The position numbers were made by a program, and so were the translations under genes. Below the pieces are notes generated by a model. That model made no database searches, was not told the DNA's origin, and worked only from the letters and a program-made list of their open reading frames with translations. A stretch of DNA of 64,000 nt. It comes from an uncultured Muribaculaceae bacterium (GTDB lineage Bacteria; Bacteroidota; Bacteroidia; Bacteroidales; Muribaculaceae). The stretch spans positions 1 through 64,000 of the forward strand of contig CANQZG010000005.1 of assembly GCA_947628305.1 (NCBI GenBank), read 5' to 3'. This document shows, piece after piece, positions 42,463 to 51,120 of this stretch (position 1 is its first letter; each line of letters opens with the position of its first letter).

Positions 42463-43343
42463 TTCTTTTGATAGACACTGACATAATCGACCTCATATCT
42501 CAACGGGAAAGCGTCCCATTGCGGTTCGCCGCCATGGTCTCCGGCTATGGCCAGGTTCAGAAGCACGTATTGAGGTTTTCTGAACGGATTGACACCCTTT
42601 CCATCAGCCTTGCCATTGACCGTCAACTTCAAGTCAATATCGTTAATCAACTCACCGTCAAGATATATCTTTATTGAGTCCTCCGTCCAATCCATTGTCC
42701 ATACATGGAACTTGTCACCCCATTCAGGGTCTTTTTCAAGAAAATGGCTGAAAGGCACCGTCCGACTGTTCCACACCGCGTTATACGGTCGGTCACTCCC
42801 CCATGCGGCATTGGCAAGGATATGCGGGACATCGTTTATGCGGTAATATTCCATGACATCGATTTCACCGCACGATGGCCACTCATATTCATTACCGAGC
42901 AACCATATCGCTGGCCATGCGCCCGATGCCGTCGGAATCTTGGCCCGCACCTCAAGACGTCCGTAGGTGAAATCCATCTTACCGCGCGTGTTTAGAGACG
43001 CCGACGTACACTCAATCCATTGACGGTCCTTGCGCCAGTCATCACTCCCTGCGACATACTGATGATTGGGCAACGACTCCTCACGCGCCTCAATCATGAG
43101 GACACCGTCACGGCACACAGCATTATCAGCCTTGTACCATTGTAACTCATGATTGCGCACAAAACCAGTCTCAAAATTCCATTTCGACGGGTCAGGCTCG
43201 CCATCACGGTCAAACTCATCGGCCCAGACGAGCGTCCAATTATTACCTCCGTCAGGCAAACCTGTAGCCATCGCCGAGAACGCTGACAACACACCTACGG
43301 CCACCACAGCCTGACAATAAAATTGTAATTTCTGGATTTTCAT
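42459..43343 (-). CDS. Secreted GH16 beta-glucanase (laminarinase-like)
   Basis: A 294-residue enzyme: signal peptide (KIQKLQFYCQAVVAVGVLSA), then a GH16 jelly roll with WTLVWADEFDRDGEPDPSKW and the catalytic core SCGEIDVMEYYR (E-x-D-x2-E). It probably hydrolyses beta-1,3 or mixed-linkage glucans. The start at 43343 begins the signal peptide cleanly; a frame from 43403 is longer but adds a Cys-rich unlikely tail. It overlaps the radical SAM gene. Confidence 0.88.
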   Translation of the reverse strand: MKIQKLQFYCQAVVAVGVLSAFSAMATGLPDGGNNWTLVWADEFDRDGEPDPSKWNFETGFVRNHELQWYKADNAVCRDGVLMIEAREESLPNHQYVAGSDDWRKDRQWIECTSASLNTRGKMDFTYGRLEVRAKIPTASGAWPAIWLLGNEYEWPSCGEIDVMEYYRINDVPHILANAAWGSDRPYNAVWNSRTVPFSHFLEKDPEWGDKFHVWTMDWTEDSIKIYLDGELINDIDLKLTVNGKADGKGVNPFRKPQYVLLNLAIAGDHGGEPQWDAFPLRYEVDYVSVYQKK

Positions 43344-43467
43344 CGATAAAAAATTGCATCTATTATAGCATCCAAATATACAACTTTTTAGCAATTTCCG
43401 CAATTATTGAAATATTTTTAACCCGTTAAAATATCAAACCGAAACATACGACACTGACCGACGTGAC

Positions 43468-43812
43468 TCACCTACCCCTGCAGCCCAGTATCAAAAAGCC
43501 AATCGCAACACAACCGATGAAATATAACGCTGACCATAATACCGTCTTGTTATCGTAACTTTTAAGCCATTCGTTATAATGTTTTTGCACTGTTTTTGAT
43601 GGAATAAGCGCATAGATGGCTAAATACAGAATAATCCAAACAACAATACAATTAATGACGAAAACAACCTTGCTATCATCATAATATAGATAATCGCCAA
43701 AGCCGATTAAGACAATAGACCACAAGGGGAAAATAATACCGCCCCTGGGGCAAGCCCCCCATCGACTCCACGATTTTTTGAATTTCACATATAAATATGC
43801 GAGTGGATTCAT
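43468..43812 (-). CDS. Small two- to three-span membrane protein
   Basis: A 114-residue protein with hydrophobic segments near residues 24-42, 48-68 and 93-110 (the last ending FIGCVAIGFLILGC). No family is recognised. It follows the lipoprotein gene by 7 bases on the same strand and may form a unit with it. Confidence 0.6.
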   Translation of the reverse strand: MNPLAYLYVKFKKSWSRWGACPRGGIIFPLWSIVLIGFGDYLYYDDSKVVFVINCIVVWIILYLAIYALIPSKTVQKHYNEWLKSYDNKTVLWSALYFIGCVAIGFLILGCRGR

Positions 43813-43819
43813 AATAGTA

Positions 43820-44251
43820 TTAGCGCAATTTGTAGACTTTAAAAAGAATGGACGAATCCCAAACTGTGATGATATTATACTCTGTCGGAATCAACAGTGA
43901 ATCATTCCGCACCATTATCGGCACAGGCACATTTCGTGTCAATTTATATTCCTTACCGTCAGAAACGCGAGTCAATATCCGATACTTTACCCAAGGCCCC
44001 AACTTTACATCCTCCAACGTATAGGGTTCATCGAAACATATAACAAGGGGGATTCCATCTCCATATTTAACTGAATCAACGCAGTTTGTGAAATACGAAC
44101 CGGGATTGCCCGTTAAACATAAAATTGTATCTTGCATTTCTTTTGATAAACCGGCGAACGGCACAGTCGAGCTACCGAACTCGTCAACAGCCATAGTGCA
44201 TCCTGACAATGATAAAAGACTCAATAATATGTAAAACACGAGCCTACGCAT
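43820..44251 (-). CDS. Small lipoprotein of unknown function
   Basis: A 143-residue protein with a lipoprotein signal (RRLVFYILLSLLSLSGC, lipobox LSGC) and a mainly beta mature part containing YTLEDVKLGPWVKYRILTRV. No family recognised. It starts 17 bases after the VOC gene stop, so the three genes 44652-43468 may be one operon. Confidence 0.65.
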   Translation of the reverse strand: MRRLVFYILLSLLSLSGCTMAVDEFGSSTVPFAGLSKEMQDTILCLTGNPGSYFTNCVDSVKYGDGIPLVICFDEPYTLEDVKLGPWVKYRILTRVSDGKEYKLTRNVPVPIMVRNDSLLIPTEYNIITVWDSSILFKVYKLR

Positions 44252-44268
44252 ACAATGTTGAACTCAAA

Positions 44269-44652
44269 TCACTCGGTTATCTCAATGAGGTTGCCTTCAA
44301 ATGCATGTACGCAACTTTCATAATACCCGTCCCCTGTTGTGCGAGGACCGCTCAAAACCTTATATCCATCCGATTCAAGCCTGCGGGTGAGTGCATCGAC
44401 ATTATCTCTTGAGCCGACACTGAATGCAATGTGAATGAAACCTTGCCGCATTGGCTCAAACCCGGACGAAACGACATCGGGACGTTGCATCACCTCCAAT
44501 CTTGCCCCGCCTTCAAAACTAAGAATATAGGTTTTCAATCCTGTGTGCGGATTATGATACATTTCATTGGCCGAAGCATTGAAATACCGTATAAAAAATT
44601 GCTTGGCACCCTCCAAGTCCAAGACATGCATGGCGATATGGTCAAGTTTCAT
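44269..44652 (-). CDS. VOC-family (glyoxalase-like) protein
   Basis: A 127-residue VOC-fold protein: opens KLDHIAMHVLDLEGAKQFFI, with repeated beta-alpha-beta-beta-beta units, and ends YYESCVHAFEGNLIEITE. The histidine in LDHIAM and the final Glu are candidate metal ligands. Small VOC proteins catalyse lyase or isomerase reactions or bind drugs; the reaction is unknown. A TAACTTTG -7 element lies immediately upstream of the ATG. Confidence 0.85.
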   Translation of the reverse strand: MKLDHIAMHVLDLEGAKQFFIRYFNASANEMYHNPHTGLKTYILSFEGGARLEVMQRPDVVSSGFEPMRQGFIHIAFSVGSRDNVDALTRRLESDGYKVLSGPRTTGDGYYESCVHAFEGNLIEITE

Positions 44653-44742
44653 GTTCCAAAGTTACAAAAATCCGTGAAATCCAATGCCTCTCCCAACAAA
44701 AACACATAATATTTCCCAATTTTTCATTTTTTAGCCAAAATA

Positions 44743-44774
44743 TTTGTCTATTACAAAAATAGTCCATACCTTTG
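44743..44774 (+). promoter_or_regulatory. Promoter of tRNA-Lys
   Basis: TTTG at 44743-44746, 20 bases, TACCTTTG at 44767-44774, a full match to the Bacteroidetes consensus, 44 bases before the tRNA. Confidence 0.75.
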
Positions 44775-44818
44775 CATCGCTTTTGAACAAAACACTTGTC
44801 CAACAAGCATCAATAGGA

Positions 44819-44891
44819 GATTCGCTAGCTCAGCTGGTAGAGCACAACACTTTTAATGTTGGGGTCCTGGGTTCGAGCCCCAGGCGGATCA
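44819..44891 (+). tRNA. tRNA-Lys (anticodon TTT)
   Basis: A 73-base cloverleaf: acceptor GATTCGC with GCGGATC, D arm GCTC/GAGC, anticodon loop CTTTTAA (TTT at 34-36), T arm CTGGG/CCCAG with loop TTCGAGC, discriminator A. CCA is not encoded in this copy. Its 3' end (CGGATCAC) is the presumed integration site of the element that follows. Confidence 0.97.
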
Positions 44892-44892
44892 C
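44885..44892 (+). repeat. Putative attL core (CGGATCAC)
   Basis: Last seven bases of the tRNA gene plus one flanking base; identical to 51657-51664. Only 8 bases, so chance alone cannot be excluded, but the setting (integrase side of a tRNA gene) supports it. Confidence 0.45.
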
Positions 44893-44894
44893 TT

Positions 44895-44921
44895 AAGGGT
44901 CATCATTAGATGGCCCTTTTT
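44895..44921 (+). terminator. Terminator after tRNA-Lys
   Basis: Stem AAGGGTCATC/GATGGCCCTT (44895-44904 with 44909-44918, one G-U pair), loop ATTA, then a T-run to 44921. It probably belongs to the inserted element and replaces the original terminator. Confidence 0.85.
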
Positions 44922-45025
44922 CGTGTCCATAACCGCCACTGCGTCAGCGTTTAGCAATTTTGCAACACTCTGATTTGGAACGATTTAGCACTCCTGTCAT
45001 TTTCGGACGGTAGCCCATTATAGCA

Positions 45026-45057
45026 TTTGTTAGTTTCGATTTAGCACATTACCTTTG
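45026..45057 (+). promoter_or_regulatory. Promoter toward the integrase gene
   Basis: TTTG at 45026-45029, a 20-base spacer, TACCTTTG at 45050-45057. The spacer contains CGATTTAGCAC (45037-45047), which also occurs at 44981-44991 and inverted at 45202-45211, so a repressor or the integrase could block this promoter. The leader before the integrase ATG is about 300 bases and holds the octamer clusters. Confidence 0.65.
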
Positions 45058-45073
45058 GTACAAATTTCGTGGA

Positions 45074-45105
45074 TGTACCACAAAAATGTACCACAAATGT
45101 ACCAG
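45074..45105 (+). repeat. TGTACCAC cluster, left end, outer
   Basis: TGTACCAC at 45074-45081 and 45087-45094, plus TGTACCAG at 45098-45105. These are the complement of GTGGTACA found further in and at the right end. Probable arm-type binding sites of the recombinase or its accessory factor. Confidence 0.6.
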
Positions 45106-45268
45106 CATTTCCCTCCAATATCAGACACCTGTATCACCGCAGACTCCAAGATGGGTCCCGGAGGCCGTTCATTGGGTCAAATCGTTGGTTTCTACTATTT
45201 TGTGCTAAATCATTCCAAAAAATTCAGGGGTGGCAACACCGCACTCTTAGATGGCGTTAAAATGGTGT

Positions 45269-45326
45269 GTGGTACACCTGTGGTACATTTTACGAGCCGT
45301 GTGGTACACGCTTTTCCGTGTACCAC
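45269..45326 (+). repeat. GTGGTACA cluster, left end, inner
   Basis: GTGGTACA at 45269-45276, 45280-45287 and 45301-45308, and its complement at 45319-45326. The cluster ends 43 bases before the integrase ATG, so binding here could also control its expression. Confidence 0.6.
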
Positions 45327-45369
45327 AACCCCACCGAAAACAATGTATCACTCTTAATACCATCAGATT

Positions 45370-46494
45370 ATGGCAGGAATACCCCAGATCAAAGTGATTT
45401 TCGACCGCCGCAAGAAGGCGTCGGCAGTCAATCCGGGCACCGTTGAAATAGAGGTGTCGTACAACCGCGAGCGCGTCCGGCTCTCCACCGGTGTCGCAGT
45501 CCTAAAACAGCAGTGGAGCGGCAGGGAGGTTGTCAACCACCCCGAGGCCGACAGGCTAAACGAGCAGATCCGACGCGTCTATGACGGTCTGCACGAGAAA
45601 ATGGCGACCATCGCCTCCAAGAAGGGGGAGTATGACCTCTCCCTTCTCAAAAAGGTGAAGAAAACAAAGGTGCAAGGCTCGTCGGGCAGCTTCCTCGACT
45701 GGCTCGAAGAGCGCATCTACATGAGACCCGTGACAGAATCAACACGCCGCCAACACCTCGTCATGCTCAAATGCCTGCGCGAGTTCGGCCTTATCCGGTT
45801 CTTCTGCGACCTCACGCCGAAGAACATACGCCTGTGGGATGATTTCATACGCAAGCGCGTCACGGCCCAGTCATCTGTACACGGATACCACAAGCGGCTG
45901 AAGCCTTATATAATAGAGGCCATCCAGTTCGAGAAGTTGGAGGCAAACCCCTATGACGGCATGAGAATCTCACGCGGCAAATCGGAGGGGATAAAGTTCC
46001 TGACCGAGGAGGAGCGCGACCGGGTGGAGGCCCTGGAGCTGTACGGCATGACCGAGAAGGTGCGTGATATGTTCATCTTCTCCTGCTACACGGGACTTGC
46101 CTACTCCGACCTCGTGAAGATCAAGAAATCGGATGTGTTCATGCAGGGCGATGACTACTGCATACGCGACAAACGTCTGAAAACCGGTATGCCGTACACC
46201 ATAGTGTTGCTCCCCAAGGCCATAGCCATACTGCGCAAGTATGACTACAACCTCAATCTGATGAGCAACCAGAAATGCAACGACCAGCTCAAACTGATTG
46301 CGAGCATGGCGAATCTGCACATCAACCTGACAATGCACGTCGGCCGCCACACCTTCGCGACCTGGGCCTTGACAAAAGGGGTCGGTATCGAAACCGTGAG
46401 CAAGATGCTCGCCCACTCCAACGTGACAATGACGGAGAAATACGCCCAGGTTCTCCAGACCAGCGTGATTCAGGGCTTCGGCAAACTCAAATAA
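45370..46494 (+). CDS. Tyrosine recombinase / integrase
   Basis: A 374-residue phage-type integrase of the Bacteroidetes group: N-terminal arm-binding domain (KVIFDRRKKASAVNPGTVEI), SAM-like core-binding domain (near 105-200) and catalytic domain. Catalytic residues visible: K271 region in LKTGMPYT, HVGRHTFAT (H323, R326), H349 and Y358 in NVTMTEKYAQV. The position of the first catalytic Arg, in TGLAYSD, is Ala244; IntDOT similarly lacks this Arg. It catalyses integration and excision, probably at the tRNA-Lys 3' end directly upstream. Confidence 0.93.
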   Translation: MAGIPQIKVIFDRRKKASAVNPGTVEIEVSYNRERVRLSTGVAVLKQQWSGREVVNHPEADRLNEQIRRVYDGLHEKMATIASKKGEYDLSLLKKVKKTKVQGSSGSFLDWLEERIYMRPVTESTRRQHLVMLKCLREFGLIRFFCDLTPKNIRLWDDFIRKRVTAQSSVHGYHKRLKPYIIEAIQFEKLEANPYDGMRISRGKSEGIKFLTEEERDRVEALELYGMTEKVRDMFIFSCYTGLAYSDLVKIKKSDVFMQGDDYCIRDKRLKTGMPYTIVLLPKAIAILRKYDYNLNLMSNQKCNDQLKLIASMANLHINLTMHVGRHTFATWALTKGVGIETVSKMLAHSNVTMTEKYAQVLQTSVIQGFGKLK

Positions 46495-46548
46495 ACTGTT
46501 TATTCCCCTCCTGTCACACCTACCGGCAGGAGGGAGAAACAGCTTCCC

Positions 46549-46620
46549 TGCGCCACCCTATCCACCACCTTTGGGGACACATATTCGGACACCATTGGGG
46601 ACACTTTTGGGGACATATAT
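46549..46620 (+). repeat. 12-bp degenerate repeat array, 6 units
   Basis: Six units in exact 12-base register from 46549, beginning TGCGCCACCCTA and including GGGGACACTTTT and GGGGACATATAT. The consensus is NNNG(A/C)CACNTTT. A similar, longer array is at 51121. It is preceded by CAGGAGGGAGAAA, a sequence also found before the second array. The 255 bases between integrase and the AlbA_2 gene contain nothing else except the promoter at 46735. Confidence 0.75.
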
Positions 46621-46734
46621 TATATAAATATAGATAATAATATCTCTCTCCCTCCGATACGCGCGCGAAAGAAAATTTTATTACTAAATCATCCTAAACG
46701 GCTGATGGCTATTGTGGTGATGGTGAAAATTGAC

Positions 46735-46742
46735 TAACTTTG
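46735..46742 (+). promoter_or_regulatory. -7 element before the AlbA_2 gene
   Basis: TAACTTTG with an imperfect -33 box (ATTG at 46711-46714, 20 bases upstream). The ATG at 46750 starts 7 bases after the box, so the message is likely leaderless. Confidence 0.5.
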
Positions 46743-46749
46743 CATTAGA

Positions 46750-48201
46750 ATGACAAAACAGGAACTTGTAGCGAGACTACGCGACATAGAATGGGAAGAT
46801 TTCGAGGTCAAGGCCGCGAAATCTGAGCTGCCGAAGAATATCTGGGAGACCGTCAGTGCGTTTTCCAATACTTCCGGCGGTTGGATTGTGCTCGGGGTGA
46901 AACAGTCTGGAAAGTCCTTCGAGATTCAAGGAGTGGATAACAGGGAGAAACTCGAACAGGATTTTCTTGGCACATTGCGTTCCGAAAAGTTCAATACCAC
47001 TATTTTCGCACACTCCACACAATACACGATTGACGGCTGCAAGCTACTTGCTTTCTACATTCCTGAAGTAGAAACAAAACCAGTGTATTTTGGCAATCCG
47101 ACTAATACGTTTATCCGAATGGGTAGCGGTGACCAAAGAGCAACGGAGGGAGAAATACGTGCCATGTTCCGTAATCAGTCATTCGGCAAGAAAACGGAGG
47201 AAACGATTCCTGACTCTGGAATTGGGATGCTGAATCTCGATACCTTACACAACTATCGGTTTGCGCTTGGAGAGACAAGCAACCTTGTGGATCTGCGCGA
47301 TGTAAGCGATGCCGAGTTTTGCGAACAGGTCAATATCACTAACAAAGGGCTGCTCACTTATGCCGGTCTCTTGATGTTCGGTAAGACTCCCTATGTATTG
47401 CGCTACGTTCCCACTTTCTGCGTTGACTATATCGAAATTCCTGCACCGACAATCCAACAGGCGGAAGTAAGGTACACCTACCGCATTCCGGAACAGCAGA
47501 ACATCTGGGAGGCAGTGCAGATTATACTGCGTCGTTTCCGTACCCTTGTCGATGCCCCGATACATATCAAAGACGATGGGTTCGCGACAACAGACGAAAG
47601 CCAATACAAGGTTCTTCGCGAGGCATTGGCTAATATGGTGATGCACTGCGACCATTTCGACTCCCTGCGCTCATGTGTTCGTGTCTATACCGACCATATT
47701 GAGTTTATGAACGGTGGAGCCTTCCCCCTGCCCGTCAACGAAATACTCGGCAAGATATACTCCAAGCTTCGCAACCCAACCATAGCCAAACTCTTTCGTT
47801 ACGTCGGAATCGCAGAAAACGCCGGATATGGAATGAACAAACTCACGAGCTGGGAATCACTGACAGGCACCAAACCAACTATCGAAAGCGACCGCACCAT
47901 CGCCACAGTCACCTTCCCTCTCAAGTCCGCAATTCAAAGGATAACCGACAAGGACAACAACGATGTCGTTAAAAATGTCGTTAAAAATGTCGCTAAAAAT
48001 GTCGCTAAAAATCTAACCGACCGACAACAGCAAATAATAGCCATCATTAGCGGAAATCCACAAACTACAAGAGCCGAAATAGCTAATACTATCGGTGTCG
48101 CTACCAAAACAATCGAGCGCGAACTCGCTTCTCTCTCCGAGATTGTCCGCTATGTCGGCTCCAAGAAAGGCGGTCATTGGGAAATTTTTGGTGAAAATTA
48201 A
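46750..48201 (+). CDS. AlbA_2-domain/ATPase transcriptional-regulator-like protein
   Basis: A 483-residue protein. An N-terminal AlbA_2 (Schlafen-like) domain holds WEDFEVKAAKSELPKNIWET and GGWIVLGVKQSGKSFEIQG; a GHKL-type ATPase remnant (REALANMVMHCDHFDSLRSC, ENAGYGMNKL) and a C-terminal winged helix (TTRAEIANTIGVATKTIERE) follow. Between them lies a 12-base tandem repeat encoding VVKN/VAKN four times (about 47965-48012). Such proteins are predicted regulators and frequent island cargo; the target is unknown. Confidence 0.82.
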   Translation: MTKQELVARLRDIEWEDFEVKAAKSELPKNIWETVSAFSNTSGGWIVLGVKQSGKSFEIQGVDNREKLEQDFLGTLRSEKFNTTIFAHSTQYTIDGCKLLAFYIPEVETKPVYFGNPTNTFIRMGSGDQRATEGEIRAMFRNQSFGKKTEETIPDSGIGMLNLDTLHNYRFALGETSNLVDLRDVSDAEFCEQVNITNKGLLTYAGLLMFGKTPYVLRYVPTFCVDYIEIPAPTIQQAEVRYTYRIPEQQNIWEAVQIILRRFRTLVDAPIHIKDDGFATTDESQYKVLREALANMVMHCDHFDSLRSCVRVYTDHIEFMNGGAFPLPVNEILGKIYSKLRNPTIAKLFRYVGIAENAGYGMNKLTSWESLTGTKPTIESDRTIATVTFPLKSAIQRITDKDNNDVVKNVVKNVAKNVAKNLTDRQQQIIAIISGNPQTTRAEIANTIGVATKTIERELASLSEIVRYVGSKKGGHWEIFGEN

Positions 48202-48221
48202 TTCAACAACAAATACTATAT

Positions 48222-48800
48222 ATGATTCATTCAATGAAAAATTTATCTGAATTAGTTACTCTTGTGAAACAAGATGGCTCGCGCATACAAATTTATGCAG
48301 AAGTACAAACTAAGACAGCTTTTATTTCAGATATAGATACTCCCATAGAAATAGGCGATGTCATAGAGCGGAGTCGAGGAACAATGGTAGATCAATATAT
48401 TGTAACTGACATTTTGCCTTGGAATAAAGCGTTGGATGGAGATAGTATCCTTGAACCTCAGATTGAAGTTTCTATTGCACCTCTTCGTAAATCGAATACA
48501 CAAGGGAGCAATTCTCTAAATATTGGAGGTAATATTAACGCTTCCTCCGTCATCGTCAATACAGGTAATGCTGCATCTATATCAATATCGTCTGATAATA
48601 ATTTCGACGATTTGATAAAAACCCTCATGTTGGCCTCCGCTCCAACAGAGATTATCAATTCAGTCAATGGCTTACGTGAAAATGTAGGCAAACCGTCATT
48701 CAAATCCAAGTACAATGATTTTATAACCTCTTTAGCTAATCATGTTACTGTATTACAAGCGGTGATGCCTTTTATCCCGTGGTTGAGTAATTTGCAATAA
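48222..48800 (+). CDS. Unknown protein of the element
   Basis: A 192-residue protein, soluble, not recognised. The N-terminal third (SELVTLVKQDGSRIQIYAEV) looks like a small beta fold; a Ser/Asn-rich middle (NSLNIGGNINASSVIVNTGN) and a helical C-terminus follow (ITSLANHVTVLQAVMPFIPW). A start at 48234 (MKNLSE) is equally likely. It follows the AlbA_2 gene by 20 bases. AT-rich compared with the integrase. Confidence 0.65.
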   Translation: MIHSMKNLSELVTLVKQDGSRIQIYAEVQTKTAFISDIDTPIEIGDVIERSRGTMVDQYIVTDILPWNKALDGDSILEPQIEVSIAPLRKSNTQGSNSLNIGGNINASSVIVNTGNAASISISSDNNFDDLIKTLMLASAPTEIINSVNGLRENVGKPSFKSKYNDFITSLANHVTVLQAVMPFIPWLSNLQ

Positions 48801-48895
48801 CGAGGTTCGTAAGGCTCATTTAGTTGAATCCTTTATTAACGCATTGAGAACAATTGTAAAATATAGTTACTTATCAATTAAAACGCAAAAAATTA

Positions 48896-50075
48896 ATGAA
48901 ACAATTAATTTCATTTATTATCTGCTTATTCGCAGGAATATCAGCTGCGATGGCGGGTGACCATCCAGAAGCTCATTTCGGAGAATTTGGACTGGAACAT
49001 CTCTCGACAGTGGAGGCATATCAATTGAAATATGAAGGACAGACAGTAGAATATGTCCCCTGTAACGTGGAATCTCCGTCATATGATGACATGCGGTTCA
49101 TTAAAAATTGCAAGGGAGAATTCATGCACCCTTACATTATTTCTAAAGTCTCGGGGAATAATGAAACTATTAAATTCGAACTTATTTGATTCGACAAATC
49201 CAAAAAAGAAAGTAAAATTTCAATTTAAGAATCAGTACGAGTACTATAGTTATGGGAATTATACTTGGTGTAATACAAAAACATATCAGGTGCCGTTATT
49301 CCTTGTTAACAAATTTAATGAGGTTAAAAATAAAATTATAGGCAAAGTCTTTACTGATCCAGAAGTAACCTTCTCGGTTAAAGTCACAGATATGCAACTG
49401 ACCACATCTAAAGAACGAAGAGAATATCCAGTCGTTTGTGTAACACTTCTTAATGAAGCTACCAATGCAGAAAAAATCGTTCCGTATGAAAATATGGCAA
49501 GGGAAGTAACAAATATTTTCTCGGAGGCAAAATCAGGAAGATATATAGCTAAATTGTCTTCAGTAGAAAAGCCGTCTAATCCTGAGATTCGTTATGGAGA
49601 AAAGAGCTTAACCTCAACTGAAGATAAAGTTTCTAAATATCTCTATGTTGACAATGTTCTTTCAATCATAATTTTCGCATCTCCCACACAGTTCAATTTT
49701 GAATTGAAGAATATATCTGATAATAGTCTTAAAGTCGTTTGGGATGAAGCTGTTATTGTAGATATTGACGGCAGTACTTCGAAAGTAATGCATAAAGGGA
49801 CTAAGTATTCCGCCCGCAATGAGTCGCAACCAGCTTCGACAATCATTAAAGGTGCGATGCTTGACGACTTAGCAGCCCCAGCCGATAAGGTTCGTTACAG
49901 CGATGTCTTAAAAGAATGGATTAACGATTCTATGTTCCCATCTAAAATGGGGCAATCTGGCAAAACTCTTACTCTTATGCTTCCTATCCAAATCAAAGAT
50001 GTGGTAAATGAATACATCTTCGTATTTGATTTAGAATATGTAAAAAACCATCCTGAATGGCTTGTTAACCCATAG
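48896..50075 (+). pseudogene. Secreted-protein gene split by a frameshift
   Basis: The first part (48896-49189) encodes a signal peptide (KQLISFIICLFAGISAAMAG) and 75 more residues, then stops at TGA 49187. The second part continues in the +1 frame to 50075 (about 290 residues: KKVKFQFKNQYEYYSYGNYT to the end). Hydrophobic strand patterns run on smoothly across the join, for instance NETIKFELI then DSTNPKKKVKFQF, and the second frame lacks its own good start except ATG 49161. One extra base near 49175-49189 explains this. Family not recognised. It could be a sequencing error. Confidence 0.6.
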
Positions 50076-50179
50076 CTGTAATTTGGTAAATGTAGCGTGG
50101 CAAATACAGTTTACACATATTTGTTTTGTAAAGAATTGCGCTAAATCTTGGGCATATCTTCATTGTCCATCCATATAGC

Positions 50180-50218
50180 GAGCTTCGACACTAACCAGTG
50201 TTTCGAAGCTCCTTTTTT
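50180..50218 (+). terminator. Terminator after the frameshifted gene
   Basis: Stem GAGCTTCGA (50180-50188) with TCGAAGCTC (50203-50211), an inner CACT/AGTG, then six T residues (50213-50218). Confidence 0.85.
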
Positions 50219-50793
50219 GTTGTATCAAATATAATTTTCAGTGATTAAAAATCGGCGAGTCGCGAGCTGATTTGCCCCGAACGGAACGGATGGTAAGTTG
50301 CTTTTCAGCGGTAAAACGCAGTTTTATCCGGGGAAAAGTACAACTTGCTTGACAAATTCTACACCATAGGTTCGCCCCGGTCAGGTTCTCTCCGGCCTCG
50401 CCTTCGAGCAGCGAAATTAGCCTGCCCCGATTGCTAACACACAAATTCCGAACATAATCTTTGTATCACTATCCGGAATATCATGGTTGCCGATAATCGG
50501 ATACTCGCATAATCGCGGTATATGATATTCACATTATCCGATGGCTCGTTTATCCTGCAAAACGATTATGGCATATCATTTTCAATATATAATCAGATAC
50601 AGCCATAATGAGATGGAACAAGCATATTATTATCGGATTATCAGGGTGTTAAATGATAAAACAGTTGCTTGATTTCTTGCATATGTCGTTGAAAATTAGT
50701 ATATTTACATACTTGGAGCGTCGCTTCAAGCAATAATCCGGCTATGTAATAATCACATTGTCGGACAGTCATAACATCATAATATCTCTGACT
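50219..50793. other. Non-coding stretch with structured hairpin
   Basis: No convincing gene. At 50295-50346 a strong compound hairpin forms: AAGTTG/CAACTT, then CTTTTC/GAAAAG and TAAAAC/GTTTTA, with small bulges. A - strand frame of 68 codons (50238-50444) covers it but has no protein-like features. From 50490 to 50740, motifs of the type TATCCGAT/ATCGGATA recur, including the palindrome CCGATAATCGG near 50489, possibly operators for the small membrane protein gene. Confidence 0.5.
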
Positions 50794-51006
50794 ATGTTTC
50801 AGCTTCTATTGATGATATATCTGTTGCCCGTAGTGATAATCGCGGTATTGCTTATCCGTTTTATCCGATGGCTTCTCTCGCTTGCCCTGCGGTTCATACG
50901 TTGGGCTGTGCCTCAGATATTCCGCCTTGCCGAGTGGCTGCTTGTGCTTGGTTGGCAAGGTGGACGTTGCCTGTGGCGGTATTACCGTAGCCGGACTGCG
51001 CCATAA
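50794..51006 (+). CDS. Small hydrophobic/amphipathic membrane protein
   Basis: A 70-residue protein from the ATG at 50794: one or two hydrophobic stretches (LLLMIYLLPVVIIAVLLIRF) then a Trp/Arg-rich amphipathic C-terminal part (LRFIRWAVPQIFRLAEWLLV). A TTG-started longer frame (50758) is possible. No family known; the composition is like type I toxins or small membrane-active peptides, a guess only. Confidence 0.5.
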   Translation: MFQLLLMIYLLPVVIIAVLLIRFIRWLLSLALRFIRWAVPQIFRLAEWLLVLGWQGGRCLWRYYRSRTAP

Positions 51007-51120
51007 GCAATTTTTGACAGGAGGGAAAAAGAGAGGACACGGGTATAGACTTCTCCCTTTGGCGAGGCTCTTGCGGTCGTGTGTCATGGAAGCCGAAAAC
51101 CGCCGCTTTTCCGGGGTATG

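Noticed and set aside
50238..50444. 68-residue minus-strand gene
   Set aside because: It covers a strong hairpin and has no protein-like hydrophobic pattern or upstream promoter.
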